From: Apoderus coryli
Lineage: Eukaryota > Arthropoda > Insecta > Coleoptera > Attelabidae
Direction: 5' to 3'
Assembly (NCBI GenBank): GCA_911728435.2
Contig: OU452199.1
Coordinates: 22,888,860 to 22,952,859 of the forward strand
Length of the DNA: 64,000 bases
Shown one piece after another: positions 1-11,597 of the stretch. Made by a program: the position numbers and the translations under genes. The notes below the pieces were generated by a model, which had not been told where the DNA came from, made no database searches, and saw only the letters and a program-made list of their open reading frames with translations. Positions within the stretch are counted from its first letter, which is position 1, and each line of letters begins with the position of its first letter.

Positions 1-2190
1 TTGTTCCTTCAATGAACTATTTTACATTGTTATAGCGTTAAGTTTCAAGAAGATGCTCCCCAAATTGTTCGCCCATTTCCTTTTTAAAAGGTGTAAAGAA
101 GTACTTTTTAAAAAGACAATTGACGAATTTAAAAATAGATAGACTTTTTTCCGTCTGCCGTCTCATTTTGATGATGTTGACTCGATGTTTTCTGATTTTT
201 TGAGATACTTGGGATGGTTTCGAGGTGGTCTTTCCTGTCGGACGAACTGAGCTGAATATCAAGAAAGGCTATATTATATAACCATATAGAGTTCTCAGAC
301 GAACTTAAAGTTAAATATAATAGGCTTCAACACCTACATTGGCTGAGAAGCCATGTTTTCAATAATGAATTGAATTAAAGCTACAAAGACCTAAAGAGGA
401 ACGTTAGACGAATGGAGAGCTTTTAGGCGGATCACATGCAAAACTCACTCCTGACGTGAGACACCTATAGTGAGAAACTTATATGGTGTTGATGTCTCGC
501 ATCCATCGGAAGTCTCTAGAATCATTTCTACCTATTACTGTACCACTATCGAGATAAAATTAAGGGCACACTTTAACGGACGATTGTTAAATTAACGTAG
601 ATACGCATTGCGAATATAATCCCCACATCTACTTTTTTTTCACCGGTTAACCGCCGAAGTATTGAGATGGTGAAAATGGTTTATCTAATGAAAATTCAAC
701 GGGAGTGACGATCAATTGCATATTTGTTCTTATGTTAGCGCAATCGCACCAATACTTAGTGAATTGATAAACCAATCTGTTACCGCTGGTGTTTTTTTTT
801 AACATAGCTTAAGAATGCAATACTTTAATAAGATACAAGGGCAATAGAATTTACTTTTGTCCTACCCTGTTTATATATTTGGGTTTTATAGATATGTCTC
901 ATAGTTTTATAGTTTTCTACATAATATGTCTTTTATACAAGTATAATCTTTCGTCAATATTTTACAACATCTGCAAGTAATAAAAATATTATCTGGGGCT
1001 TTGAATAAATATTCCTAAAGGAATTGTTAGGTACCTAAAATAACGACCTTTTTTCTAATCGAGAGTATTGAGTTTATGTTTATGAGTGAGCCCAAAGATA
1101 AAAGCATATATTAGAAAAAATAACCAGATGTTTCAGTTATAGGATGGTCTAAACATTTAAAATTTTCGGAACATCTTCATGTAAATTAAATGTCGAACAT
1201 TTATTATTATATACAGAAGCTAGGAGAGTTGGAGGGTGTCACGGTTTCCCATATCAAATAATATATATAACGGGCGCATAAAAAACAATGGGTTTTTGTA
1301 CAGTCGCTGATTCGGGAGATTGAGAAGTCATTATAAAATCGTATTGTTTCTTGCTTTACAAATGGTAGCGACTGGTTAATCTTTTGAACGAACTCCAACA
1401 TAAGATACCTAAGTATCAAGAACCGTTATTAAAGTCGACAGAAAAATGTATCTTTTATTCTGAATCTTCTCACCCTGTAGATGTATCTGTATTGGGGTAT
1501 ATTGTAAAAATGGCCTTTTTTCTGATTGGCTATTTTCATTATGTAGTAGGTATACTATGTCATTTTTATGAGGCAATTTTGGAAAGGCAATAGGACTTTA
1601 AAATGAGATTGGTGCTAGCCTTGGTTGAGTCAAGATGTGTTTTCTAATTGTATAAAGTTAAATTAAATATTTTAATTTGTTTTTGGACTTAGTAGATTTT
1701 TCAGTTAAGAATTATTTTCTAGTTTTTGTTTAAAGACTAAGTCCATTTCATTTTATTCTGAAGTAGCGAATTGTTAATGTGTCCGTAAGTTTTGTTATTC
1801 TTTTAATTGAAGGCCTTTTTGTTTTAATCAGTTTTATTATAAAGTTTAAAGTTATTTCTTTTAGTAATTGAAATAAATTCAGTTTTCAATTGTGATTAAA
1901 GTTTCGTATAGGAATTTATATAATTCTTCGTAATTATATTAATTTTCCTATTTTTAAGTTGTAGGTACAAGTAATGACTAAGAATTGCTTCTAAATTTTC
2001 ATTCTAGCTTAATTGTTTTATTCTTTTTCTTTAATTTATACATATTTATTTCTTGTTGTTATTCATTTTCTTTATTAGTTTTAATTATTAAATTAAGTGT
2101 TTTTAGCCCAAACTTTTGCGTTTTATTTCTAATAAAGTTTTCGATAAATTATTGACAACAGGTTCAACCAATTAAATATTTTCTTTTAAA
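1..2190. other. AT-rich sequence, no recognised gene
   Basis: Short open frames occur here but show no motif I recognise. The stretch about 1620-2190 is extremely T-rich and could be a decayed long terminal repeat, because a primer-binding-site-like sequence follows at 2198. Confidence 0.4.
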
Positions 2191-2197
2191 TACAACG

Positions 2198-2217
2198 TGG
2201 GTGACCGAACGTGATCC
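2198..2217 (+). other. Possible retrotransposon primer-binding site (tRNA-Trp-like)
   Basis: GGGTGACCGAACGTGATC resembles the complement of the tRNA-Trp 3' end used as primer by many insect LTR elements, with mismatches. No gag or pol follows: the next recognisable sequence is a LINE at 2478. If real, it is the only remnant of an LTR element. Confidence 0.25.
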
Positions 2218-2477
2218 AGAATTATAAATGGTGAGTAATTTTACATTACTTTATACAGATAAATAAAGCTTATTTTAGTTGTTTGTTTCTTTCATTTAAT
2301 AATTTAATTCTGTTATTATTCAAGTTGATATTCTTTGTTTGTGCTTCTTTATTTGAAACCGCTCGTAAAACTTGAATCGAACCGTAACAATTTGAATAGC
2401 ATATTGGGATTCATTTGGATTGAGCTATAAAATTAGTATTCTTTCTGAATGTACATAATACCCGCTAATTTCAAAAT

Positions 2478-3357
2478 GGTTACAATACTAGTCTATATCT
2501 ATATATAAGAAGGGCGACAGTAAGGAGATTAAAAACTACCAACCAATAGCCTTATTGAGTGTTATTTCAAACATTTTTGAGAAATTAATGTATAACAAGA
2601 TCCTCGACTTCCTGAATAATTCTCTTATTTTAACAAGTTGTCTAATCATGGCTTTAGAAAATGTTTTTCCATTGAAATATGTATTAACGAGTTTGTACAA
2701 TGTCTACAGGACCACACTGATAGGGGAGATTGTGGGGCTTCCGTTTTTCTATTATCTAAAGTTTTTGATAGCGTCAACAATGACTTTGTTTCTACAAAAC
2801 TATTTCACATGGGACTAAGAGGCAACATAAATGACTTGAGTCATCGAAAGTTTCGTGTTAAAATAAATTATCATTTGTCCGAGTATGAAAATATAAATAT
2901 AGGCAATATAGGCACTTCTCAAGGTAGCGGTTTAGGTCCTCTTCTCTTTTTGCTGTTTGTTAACGATTTGCCACAGCACCTTTCCTTTGGCTAAACCATT
3001 TATAGGCGGATGACACGTCACTGGTAATATCCGATGGGGCCCTGAGATTCTCCAGCATAAAGTATCATCTACTTTACAGACATTCTTCCTAGTGTTAGTG
3101 GTAAACCAATCTAATCAAATTTGATAGATACCAGCGATCTTTAAGTTTCGACGTACATTTCGGGGCACCATCTTGCCTTGGTCTGTCAGCGAGGGTACTG
3201 GGGGTTATTGGCGATACATAATTAAATTGGTTTGAGCAAGTTGACACTGTCTGCAAAAAGGTTAGCAGTGTTGTCATAATTTCTTTGAAGCGTGTCATGA
3301 ACTCCAGGGCCGTGATACGTAGTAGTAGGCGCTTGTTTATTTAGCATCTCCTATAAT
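2478..3357 (+). pseudogene. LINE reverse transcriptase fragment (Jockey-like)
   Basis: Broken reading frames give KNYQPIALLSVISNIFEKL, then FRKCFSIEICINEFV, VFDSVNNDF, a GTSQGSGLGPLLFLLFVNDL block (normally GVPQGS..GP..F..YINDL) and an ADDT block near 3008. This is the palm and fingers of a non-LTR reverse transcriptase with several frameshifts and stops. The C-terminal part (GVIGDT, WFEQVDTVCKKVSS, RRLFI) runs into the inverted duplication that starts at 3193. Dead copy. Confidence 0.8.
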
Positions 3358-4065
3358 ATACTATCCTGGGGTAGAGCTAGTGAATCATATAATAATAATA
3401 ACGTCCCGTCATGATTATGGCAACCGTTGTTTCCTAGGCCACACCACGAGTCATTCAAAAAATCGTCGCAGTACTCTGCCGATAAACTCGACTTCCCTCA
3501 TTATATTTAAAAACAAATTAAATTAATACCAAAATTCAAGATTCTGTCTATTCAATGGCGAATATTTTCCTGTTTTGGACAAAAAAAAAATGAAAATAAA
3601 TTATTTATTAAAAAACAATTGAAAATAGATATAGGGAAGTGTTAAAAATAATAAATAAAAAAAAATTAAATACTTTAAAATTGATGGGGAATCCAAAAGT
3701 ATAAAAAATACAGGGTGTTCCATTTCAAATTTCAAAGTTGGTATCAGCTACGTATCGAATTGGCAACACCGCATCTGTCAAGAGTACTGCGCCGATTTTT
3801 TGAATGACTCGTGGTGTGGCCTAGGAAACAACGGTTGCCATAATCATGACGGGACGTTATTATTATTATATGATTCACTAGCTCTACCCCAGGATAGTAT
3901 ATTATAGGAGATGCTAAATAAACAAGCGCCTACTACTACGTATCACGGCCCTGGAGTTCATGACACGCTTCAAAGAAATTATGACAACACTGCTCACCTT
4001 TTTGCAGACAGTGTCAATATGCTCAAACCAATTTAATTTGGTATCGCCAATAACCCCCAGTACCC
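3193..4065. repeat. 285-bp inverted duplication of a LINE segment
   Basis: 3193-3477 and 3781-4065 are reverse complements of equal length with very few differences, separated by 303 bp of AT-rich spacer. Both arms hold the end of a LINE reverse transcriptase; the right arm reads GVIGDTKLNWFEHIDTVCKK on the minus strand. Two independent insertions would be unlikely to share exactly the same 285 bp, so inverted duplication of one copy is the simpler reading. Confidence 0.9.
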
Positions 4066-4068
4066 AGT

Positions 4069-4165
4069 GGTTTGCGATAATATAACAATGTGAATTCTCT
4101 TTTAGTGATAAACTGACATTTATCACTAAAAGACAACAATTCACATTGTTATATTATCGCAAACC
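4069..4165. repeat. 97-bp near-perfect palindrome
   Basis: Arms 4069-4096 and 4138-4165 are 28-nt perfect inverted repeats (starting GGTTTGCGATAATATAAC), and the middle forms another stem of about 14 bp around CTGACA. It directly abuts the right arm of the LINE inverted duplication. It looks like a tiny MITE, or a palindrome created together with that duplication. Confidence 0.85.
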
Positions 4166-4254
4166 AAATTGCAGATCGATATATTTTTCCGTTCTCCATA
4201 AACTTCCAATAGGCCATCGAGTTTGGCGTCCCATCTGTATTTGTATCTAAATTA

Positions 4255-4614
4255 ATGGCATATCAAGATTATTATTAAATGACATGAATCAAACTAACAC
4301 CTCAACTAGATTTTCCTCAATACATTGATTTTTATGTGTTTCGTTAAAAAAAGTCAGGAACCTCTTATTGTATGTGATGGCATATCAAGATTATTATTAA
4401 ATGACATGAACCAAACTAACACATCAACTAGATTTTCCTCAATACATTGATTTTTATGTGTTTCGTTAAAAAAAGTCAGGAACCTCTTATTGTATGTGAT
4501 GGCATATCAAGATTATTATTAAATGACATGAACCAAACTAACACATCAACTAGATTTTCCTCAATACATTGATTTTTATGTGTTTCGTTAAAAAAAGTCA
4601 GGAACCTCTTATTG
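4255..4614. repeat. Three tandem copies of a 122-bp repeat
   Basis: ATGGCATATCAAGATTATT starts copies at 4255, 4377 and 4499, an exact period of 122 bp. The third copy ends after about 116 bp. Copies 2 and 3 are almost identical, while copy 1 has two or three differences. No coding potential. Confidence 0.92.
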
Positions 4615-5226
4615 GATCACCCATTACAAATCCGAAAGGAGACTGAAATATAGTAATTCGATGCTAGAATAATGTTAAAATTTTATATTACCTACCTATT
4701 ACCACTTGCCATATTTCGCTCGTCAGGATACAATAGTTATTCCGAAATACAAATATCGACCTGCCTTCATGCATAGTGAAATTTCCACTAGCTGAGACAT
4801 GTAAATACCTACAACCCCAATCGATGCTATATATATTTTTTGGTAAATAAGAAATTATTAGGTAAATGTGTATTTAAAGCAATTCAAAATTTTACAGGAA
4901 GATATCAAATAAAAAGAAACATCAAAAAAATAAAAATATTTAATATTAAGTTAAAAATATAATTTATTCCAAAGCTCATCAAAATAATAATAATTTATTC
5001 AACATCATGTTATTGCATAAAATGCAATAAATCGGCTGTTATCATATGCGATTTTGTAGCGATTTGATACGACAGGATATTTCTACATCCATCAGGGTCG
5101 TCAGTACCCTACCAGTTCTGAGATTGTGGAAACTATATCAGCTTCAATCTAATCTAGGTGAAAGCTACTAAATTAAATTAGTGGATGTGACAGCATTTTC
5201 TTCAAATTAATTAATGTAATGTATTC

Positions 5227-5346
5227 ACCGTAATAAAATAGTATAAGTGGATAAAAAGGTATTTTAAACACGCACTCCGGCAGTGCCGTCGTGCATGAAA
5301 AAGAGCAAGTTATCCACGTGTCTTTAATATACTATTTTATTACGGT
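5227..5346. repeat. 120-bp fold-back hairpin
   Basis: ACCGTAATAAAATAGTATA at 5227-5245 pairs with its reverse complement at 5328-5346. A second stem (GTGGATAA with TTATCCAC) and a GC-rich loop (CGGCAGTGCCG) lie inside. A Penelope-type CTGATGA...GAAAC motif follows at 5403, so this may be part of a Penelope-like terminal region. Confidence 0.7.
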
Positions 5347-5402
5347 AAGTACATATGTTACAAACTAAAAAGAGTTTTGATCTCTGCCTTCACAACATAA
5401 GG

Positions 5403-5429
5403 CTGATGATCGCGTTGAAACTCCGAAAC
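5403..5429 (+). ncRNA. Degenerate hammerhead-like motif
   Basis: CTGATGA is followed by an imperfect stem (GCGTT with AACTC, one mismatch) and then CGAAAC. Order and spacing resemble the hammerhead core (CUGANGA, stem II, GAAA), but extra bases and a mismatch make activity unlikely. Such motifs are known in Penelope-like elements. Confidence 0.35.
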
Positions 5430-5784
5430 ATGTCCTTATAATCAAAAACAAGTTTTCCTTTTTTAATAAATTGGTGGAGACGACGTCGGACGTGTGTTTT
5501 TTATTGTAGTTTACATTATATGTATATTTTTTTATTGGGGCACTTCAAATCATAAATACTGTTATTATTAGTACGAAAATAGAAATAGAAACTCATAATG
5601 TAAAATAGTTGTATTCGTGATGTGACATCAGCATACTTTTCGATGCCATAGAAATGAGAAAAACAGAAATTAATTTGCAATTTGTATCAAAGATTAATGG
5701 TTGTCACCGCAGTGCTTAAAAAGTAATTCTAATATCGTTTTTTTATATAGTAAGCAGAATCGCGGTTAATAGTGCACAAATCTA

Positions 5785-6294
5785 ATGATGCGTATAAAAA
5801 GAATATGAGAAGTTCATTAAATGGATGGAAGAGCACAAGGTAACAGATATAAATGAACCAGTGCTTGTTTATCTTCAGAAAATGCCGAATCAGTAAAAGG
5901 CGTCGACTATGTGGGCTATCCATTAGAAATTACAATGTTTGTTGAGGATAAACAAAGGAATAGATATAAAATCATTTGTAAAATGTATGAAGGTAATCAG
6001 TAGAATGACGTAGCCAAGAAGGCATATGTATTCCATGAAGGTCATTTGCGGAAGAGACGCACCGGATATTACATATTTATTTTTGAATGTGGCACCCATT
6101 TGTGGTATCTGTGGGTCTTCTAGAAAATGGGAATTATGCGATTTCAGCTTACGTGATATCAAAGAAGAAGGACGCGTATTGGTTATTACTATGCGACCGT
6201 CTAATACATTGAAGACTCGACGTTTTACTGTAGCCGACAGTGAAGCAATTAGTTACGTGTGTTTGGTGATGCAGTATTTATCATTACGCCCCTA
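5785..6294 (+). pseudogene. Tyrosine-recombinase (Crypton-like) relic
   Basis: Frames around 5830-5990 give HKVTDINEPVLVYLQKM and KGIDIKSFVKCMK with stops between them; an open stretch at 6026-6295 reads DITYLFLNVAPICGICGSSR, KWELCDFSLRDIKEEGRVL, then TRRFTVADSEAI. The pieces align in order with the better-preserved recombinase fragment at 28143-28664 and continue further, through the segment normally holding the first catalytic Arg (seen here as GSSRKWEL). Frameshifts and stops show a dead copy. The family assignment rests on remembered similarity to insect Crypton-like proteins. Confidence 0.6.
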
Positions 6295-6295
6295 A

Positions 6296-7170
6296 AATGT
6301 AAGTACAGACCGATTTTCCTTAGAATATGATAATATTATGTCTGTCATCTCCTGTGTCTAACCGATAATGCTGCGTAAAGAAAATAGAAGATACCGCGTT
6401 AAAATGCATAGTATAACAGTGCACTAACAAATTATATGAATATAGTATATAGGCCCTATAAGATCTACTTTCAAATCCGTATTACATATTATTCGAGAAT
6501 ACAATTTAAATTTATTCCTAAATTTTTAACTACATACTGTGGACCTAAGGCATTGAATTAATGAGTAGGTACTACAATATGCAATGTTAAGAACTCAATA
6601 AATACTTTACTAATTACAGTGAATTGTAAAAATACAATTAGTAACTATAACTATTTTTACCATTGTTATATTATTATCATACAATTGATTCTAATTCTCT
6701 TTTTTTCTTTCTTCTATTATATAATATGCTTTTGCAGGAAACACTAACATCATTAAAGAATATGAGCATCATTCCACATAAATAAATAAACGCGATTGTA
6801 AGGTAGTTTCATGATTAATATTGGAACCCTAAATTTTCTACGATGTGTATCCCTTCTGTTTTAATTAAATGTTAAACCTACCTTCCTAGCAAAAACCCCC
6901 AATTATAAAATATATGTATATGGAAATGTCGTTTTACCTTTTTCAAAATTTAAAATACATGGTCTCCAATGCATTTAAATAGGAGCTTTCGTTTATGATT
7001 GGATTATTTTGACCTCTAAATAATCACAGGGTGCATATGCATTACCAGTTATTCAGTTGCCCATAGTATACTACATATTATAGATTGTGATATTCATTTC
7101 GCCTACATTGTATCCAGTGAATGTATCAAACAAAACCATATTCAATGAATCTCTTTAATCTTTACAGGTT
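6296..7170. other. AT-rich sequence, nothing recognised
   Basis: No open frame, repeat boundary or RNA signature that I can support. Confidence 0.5.
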
Positions 7171-7173
7171 ATA

Positions 7174-7650
7174 ATTTTTTTGGATATCATTATTGGGGTT
7201 TTTGGTTCGCATTAACAAACAATAGTGAGATAAAAAACTTTTATTTCATGTCAACCTTTTTTTACGACGTTTCGACAAACAATTTTTCTCTTCTTCAGGA
7301 TTTTCTTTTTTTGTCAGTCTTCCAACATCTTATTAATGTTCTATTTTCCTTTTTTTTTATTATTATCCAAAAAATTATTTTATTTTTTTTTTCGATTCGC
7401 ACTTGCTTCGAAACGGATTTTTAAAATAAAAATTCTCTTACTATTATGACAATACCAGTAGTGGCAATAATAAAAAAAGGAAAAGAGAACATTAATAAGA
7501 TGTTGGAAGACTGACAAAAAAAATCCTGAAGAAGACAAAAATTGTTTGTCGAAACGTCGTAAAAAAGATTGACATGAAATAAAAGTTTTTTATCTCACTA
7601 TTGTTTGTTAATGCGAACCAAAAACCCCAAGAATGATATCCAAAAAAAAA
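7174..7650. mobile_element. Penelope-type terminal inverted repeat
   Basis: Arms about 7174-7366 and 7464-7650 are reverse complements with small differences, around 100 bp of unrelated AT-rich sequence. Each arm holds CTGAAGA, a short hairpin and GAAACGTCGT (minus strand 7298-7269; plus strand 7526-7555). In Penelope-like elements this motif occurs near the ends of the terminal repeats. No coding remnant lies between the arms. Confidence 0.65.
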
Positions 7651-8159
7651 AATCATCTACATAATAGTCTCTCTTGATCAAATCTTGTTTCTTCCGACCC
7701 CTACACTATTAAACGACGAAGGCTTGGAGTCATTTCATATTTCGTGTATCAAATAAAAGCACTTACTAGTGTAAACCGGGTCTGCATCGGTGGATCAGAA
7801 TTCTTTAGATGTTCGTGGGACAAACATCGACAACGAAACAAAGATAAGGGAACACTACTATGTTGCATACTGATATAACACCTCCATGAACATAACACCG
7901 GTGGCGAAAGCCCAGATATTTAGCACAATGGTTTAGTTTAAATTATCGACCGCGAACAAGAACGTCAAATAGATTACTCCAAGAAAAAAGGATACCAAGG
8001 AGGCCAAGGAGGCCAAACACATTCTGCGGTCCTAATAATAGAACGGTGAAATTTCTTACTCAAATATGCTGAGTTGTGGCGCGAATCGATTAAGGATTGT
8101 CGTTTAATATTTAGCCACTATTTAAAACTCTAAACATTATTCATCAAAATAATCCTTTG

Positions 8160-9290
8160 TTTAGCGTTGGTAAAAATTTATTATTGAACAATGTTTCAAA
8201 AATAATGAAAGGCCGCAGTTCGAAAATTTCATACAAAATATGGTCGGAATAGTGTTTTAACTTCGTCAACTGTGAAGAGATTCATTGAAAAATTCCGGGA
8301 GACAGGATCCGTTAGAGACGCCAAAAACACTGGTCGTCCAAAAACAAGCCGTTCAAATGTCAATATCGAAGCACTGAGAGTGTCGGTGACAATCCAGGAA
8401 ACTCAATTCGGCGTCGTGCGGACAAGAATTGCAAATTACAAGAAGCTCTCTTCAACGTATACTCACTAAAGATCTGTGTCTGCTTACAAAACACAACAAT
8501 TAACACAACTGAAGCCTAATGACCCTGCACAGCGAAGAGAGTTTGCAGAATGGATTATTCAACATCAACATGGATGCCGATTTTTCGAGCAAAATCACCC
8601 TAAGCGACGAAGCACATTTTCATCTTGATGGGTTTGTTAATCGCCAAAACTGCCGCTTTTGGGGTTCTGAGAACCCACATGTGATTGTCGAAAAACAAAT
8701 ACATCCACAACGTGTCATTGTTTGGTGTGGATTTTGTGCTGGAGGTATAACTGGGCCATACTTTTTTGAAAACGAGGCTAGTCAAGCAGTGACTGTTACT
8801 TGTACTCGATATCGCGACATGATAACACAGGTCTTTTTGCCAAAGTTTCAACAACACAGTGCCATATAGCCCGTGAAACATTTCAATTACTGCATGAGAC
8901 ATTTCCAAGTCGTGTACTCTCTCGTTTCGTTAATCAGAATTGGCCCCAAAGATCGTGTGATTTAACACCATTAGATATCTTTTTATGGGGATATTTAAAA
9001 TCACAGGTCTATGTCAACAAGCCCACAACCACGAGTGCATTAAAGGATGAGATTCAACGCTGCAGCAACGGAATCCACCCACATTTATGCAGAATGGTCA
9101 TGAAACATTTCAACAAACGAATGCGTATGTGTAGGCAAAGCCGTGGAGGCCATATGCCCGATGTGTTATTCTATAAATAACCCTATCCTATGTACTTTAT
9201 GATTCAATAAAAAAAACTGACAATCAAAACACTAAAAACTGTGTTTTCTATTTAATTCAAATCTTGCGATCATTTTGGGACACCCTTCAC
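8160..9290 (+). pseudogene. Tc1/mariner-superfamily transposase relic
   Basis: Successive frames give an HTH region (VKRFIEKFRETGSVRDAKNT, GRPKTSR), then LSDEAHFHLDGFVNRQNCRF with the first catalytic Asp, IVWCGFCAGGITGPYFF, ARETFQLLHETFPSR, CDLTPLDIFLWGYLKSQVY and a C-terminus ending MPDVLFYK. Frameshifts separate the parts. A small deletion before ARETF removes the usual segment with the second catalytic Asp. The 3' end is probably near 9290 (TTTTGGGACACCC); I could not find a matching left end. Confidence 0.8.
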
Positions 9291-9570
9291 ATACCCGTGA
9301 ATCATATTTAATTATTAAACACCAATCGACCAATGGGTCATGTATGTTATTATTCATTTCGTTGTAAAAATTTAGGAGCTAGCTAGGTCGTATTGTATTT
9401 TAAGTTGCAATAAGTCTTGTTTGCCTCACCTATAAACTAATACTTTTTGTGAAATATTTCAGTAGATATCCATCATTATTATTTTTTGTTTCTAATAATA
9501 ATAGTTTTGAAATGCGCTTGTTTAACGAAACAAGACTTAATTCCGACAGTTTGTCAACAACTATACTTTC

Positions 9571-9610
9571 ACCAGACGGCCGTTTCGTCGATCCACGACT
9601 CATCAGTGGT
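9571..9610 (-). ncRNA. Hammerhead ribozyme, canonical core
   Basis: On the minus strand: ACCA, then CTGATGA, stem II GTCG-TGGAT-CGAC, GAAAC, a short stem III (ACG...CGT), the cleavage triplet GTC, then TGGT. ACCA and TGGT pair as stem I, so every conserved core residue and all three stems are present. Predicted cleavage lies after the C at position 9575. The short stem III is the type seen in retroelement-associated hammerheads. It lies downstream of the PKD stop in the sense of the PKD transcript. No linked protein gene is visible. Confidence 0.82.
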
Positions 9611-10219
9611 CATCGGTAGCCAAACTCTCTAAATATAGATGTGGTATATAAGTACCGGTAGTGAATATCTAATATATCAATTAAAGTTTAACCGTACAAA
9701 CTATATCAAAATCGTTCAATATCATAAAACTTATGTTTATAGGTTATCTTGTTTAAGAATATTGGAAATTATTCAATTAACTATGCCAAAGAGTACCTGT
9801 AATTCTGAAATCTTGTAAAATATCAAGAAAATCAAATTACATTGTGTACCTATGGATCTTTACGAACACAGCAAATTCTAATCAATTTTCTGTGAATATT
9901 TTTTTTATCCGCACCCAACTGCATTTATAACATTCACCATGTATAATTATTGTACATAATTATGAAGTTTCTTTATAATACAGCCTAAATTGTATACTTA
10001 AAATTTATATAGTCACACAGATTCATTCTTATATCTACAATACATGCAAACATATCTATCATGCGCGACCGACATGTTTTTGAGTAAATTAATAATCCAA
10101 AGATTTTTATGTATCGAATTAAACGCCAAAGTTTTTACATATTTCAACCAGGTATCAGATAAAAAAAACTATAAATATCGCGTCAATACAAATCCTAACT
10201 GCACATAAACGTTTTCTAA
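9611..10219. other. AT-rich sequence downstream of PKD
   Basis: No gene or repeat boundary recognised. Confidence 0.5.
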
Positions 10220-10225
10220 TTTATT
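10220..10225 (-). promoter_or_regulatory. Possible PKD poly(A) signal
   Basis: AATAAA on the minus strand about 60 nt after the PKD stop codon. A 3' UTR this short is plausible. Position and sequence are the only evidence. Confidence 0.4.
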
Positions 10226-10283
10226 GCAATTAATAAGAAAATTTCCCAATACATGTCCAACAGCATTCTTCTTTTCGGATTAA

Positions 10284-10379
10284 TTATCTTTTCCATCTAC
10301 TATCATCAGACTCATGTGTAACATATCTAGTGCCGATTTGTTTCTCTAGTTCTCGAAGGTCACACCATGTCTCATAATC
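10284..10379 (-). CDS. PKD: PKD last exon: C-terminal tail and stop
   Basis: 96 nt, 31 codons plus [23 protein letters not shown] then [11 protein letters not shown]. This matches the conserved C-terminal segment that follows the PKD kinase domain. The protein ends shortly after the conserved SDD-RW stretch, without the longer tail of vertebrate PKD1. Acceptor TTTGTTTCAG. Confidence 0.95.
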   Translation of the reverse strand, partial: DYETWCDLRELEKQIGTRYVTHESDDSRWKR

Positions 10380-11205
10380 CTGAAACAAATATTATTTTAT
10401 TGAATATTGTAAAATTAAGGCTGATAAACCAAGCATGTTAATACTATAAAACAGAACAGAAGCAGAATGAGGTCCGCAGAACTATCGACTTTACCATTAT
10501 TATAATTAGAATAAACGATTCATAATTGAATAATAATAAGCCTTTATTTTTAATTCGACGAGTTTCAGTTCAGGCACAGATTAATACCTATAGCTGTTCT
10601 GTTCAGCTTTAATAGTAGCAATACTCAGCCTATTTATTTTTCAAGTCCAAGAACAAATATTTTACTTAAATGTCAGATTCATGTAATGTCTAATAACTCT
10701 AATGAGGTCTCCGACCGTTGTGAAATACTTTGTTGTACTTTAAAAGAAATTATTACAGTAGCGCAGGAGCATCTTATCTTCAAGGCGTCCGCCATAAGCT
10801 TATATCTCATGTGCATGCATGTCTAATCATGAAAAAAAATTGTAATTTTTCGGAAAGTCCTTATTTACAAAGATACAGGGTGTTAAAGAAGACTGCCTGA
10901 GGACGATTATTTTTAAATATTTTCGAAGAGAGTAAAGATGAATTAATCAAATTTATTTAACTAGGTGAATAAATATGCTAGTCACCTAGTTAAATGTCGT
11001 AAACTGACATGAAATAGGATGACCGTAGGCGGGTAAACGGGGGGGACCCTTGCCTTAATTATAACCTATTTTTTTTTTCTTGTGACTTTCATTCCATTTG
11101 TGTCAAAAATGTGATAAAATGAAGTTTTCTACATAAAAAAGGTATAGTTGTTTTTTCTCGAGAAACTTGAAGGTTTTCGAGAAATTCGAGTTTGAAAATG
11201 TTAGG

Positions 11206-11314
11206 ACAAAACTGGTCCTTAGTACACAGCATTAATAAAATTATTGAAATACAGTTTGCTAACGAAAAGTTTTCCACAATTTTATTAATGCTGTGTACTA
11301 AGGACCAGTTTTGT
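11206..11314. repeat. Perfect 37-bp inverted repeat with 35-bp loop in the last PKD intron
   Basis: 11206-11242 and 11278-11314 are perfect reverse complements (starting ACAAAACTGGTCCTTAGTAC). Fragments of Tc1/mariner ends (CAGGGTGTTAAAG near 10877, CAGGGTGTCCC near 11345) lie on both sides, so this is probably the core of a MITE inside the 1.04-kb intron. Confidence 0.85.
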
Positions 11315-11419
11315 TGGTGAACAATTAAACTAATTTCATATACAGGGTGTCCCAGCTACCATGTATTTTTATAATTTAAATTAAAAAAATTCAACAAAAT
11401 AATTATATTTTGACTTTAC

Positions 11420-11505
11420 CTGTAACCAAATATGTTGCAATGTTTTGTCTACCGTATACCTTTTCCGCTGCTTAACTTGTAACAAATTGTTGATGATATC
11501 GATAG
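11420..11505 (-). CDS. PKD: PKD exon: end of kinase domain
   Basis: 86 nt encoding [20 protein letters not shown] and then TLQHIWLQ, the final C-lobe helices with the conserved Arg. Acceptor TTTGTTTTAG, donor GTAAAG; phases fit both neighbours. Confidence 0.95.
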
Positions 11506-11597
11506 CTAAAACAAACAAAAAACAAACTGTAAGATAATTTCATTCACAGTAACTTAACATAAAATAAAATACTACAAATAAGATAAAACGTCATTAC

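Noticed and set aside
38..262. Open frame of 74 codons on the minus strand at the left edge
   Set aside because: No motif and no neighbouring element of which it could be part.
4255..4614. CRISPR-like array
   Set aside because: The 122-bp units are adjacent full repeats without spacers, in a eukaryotic context.
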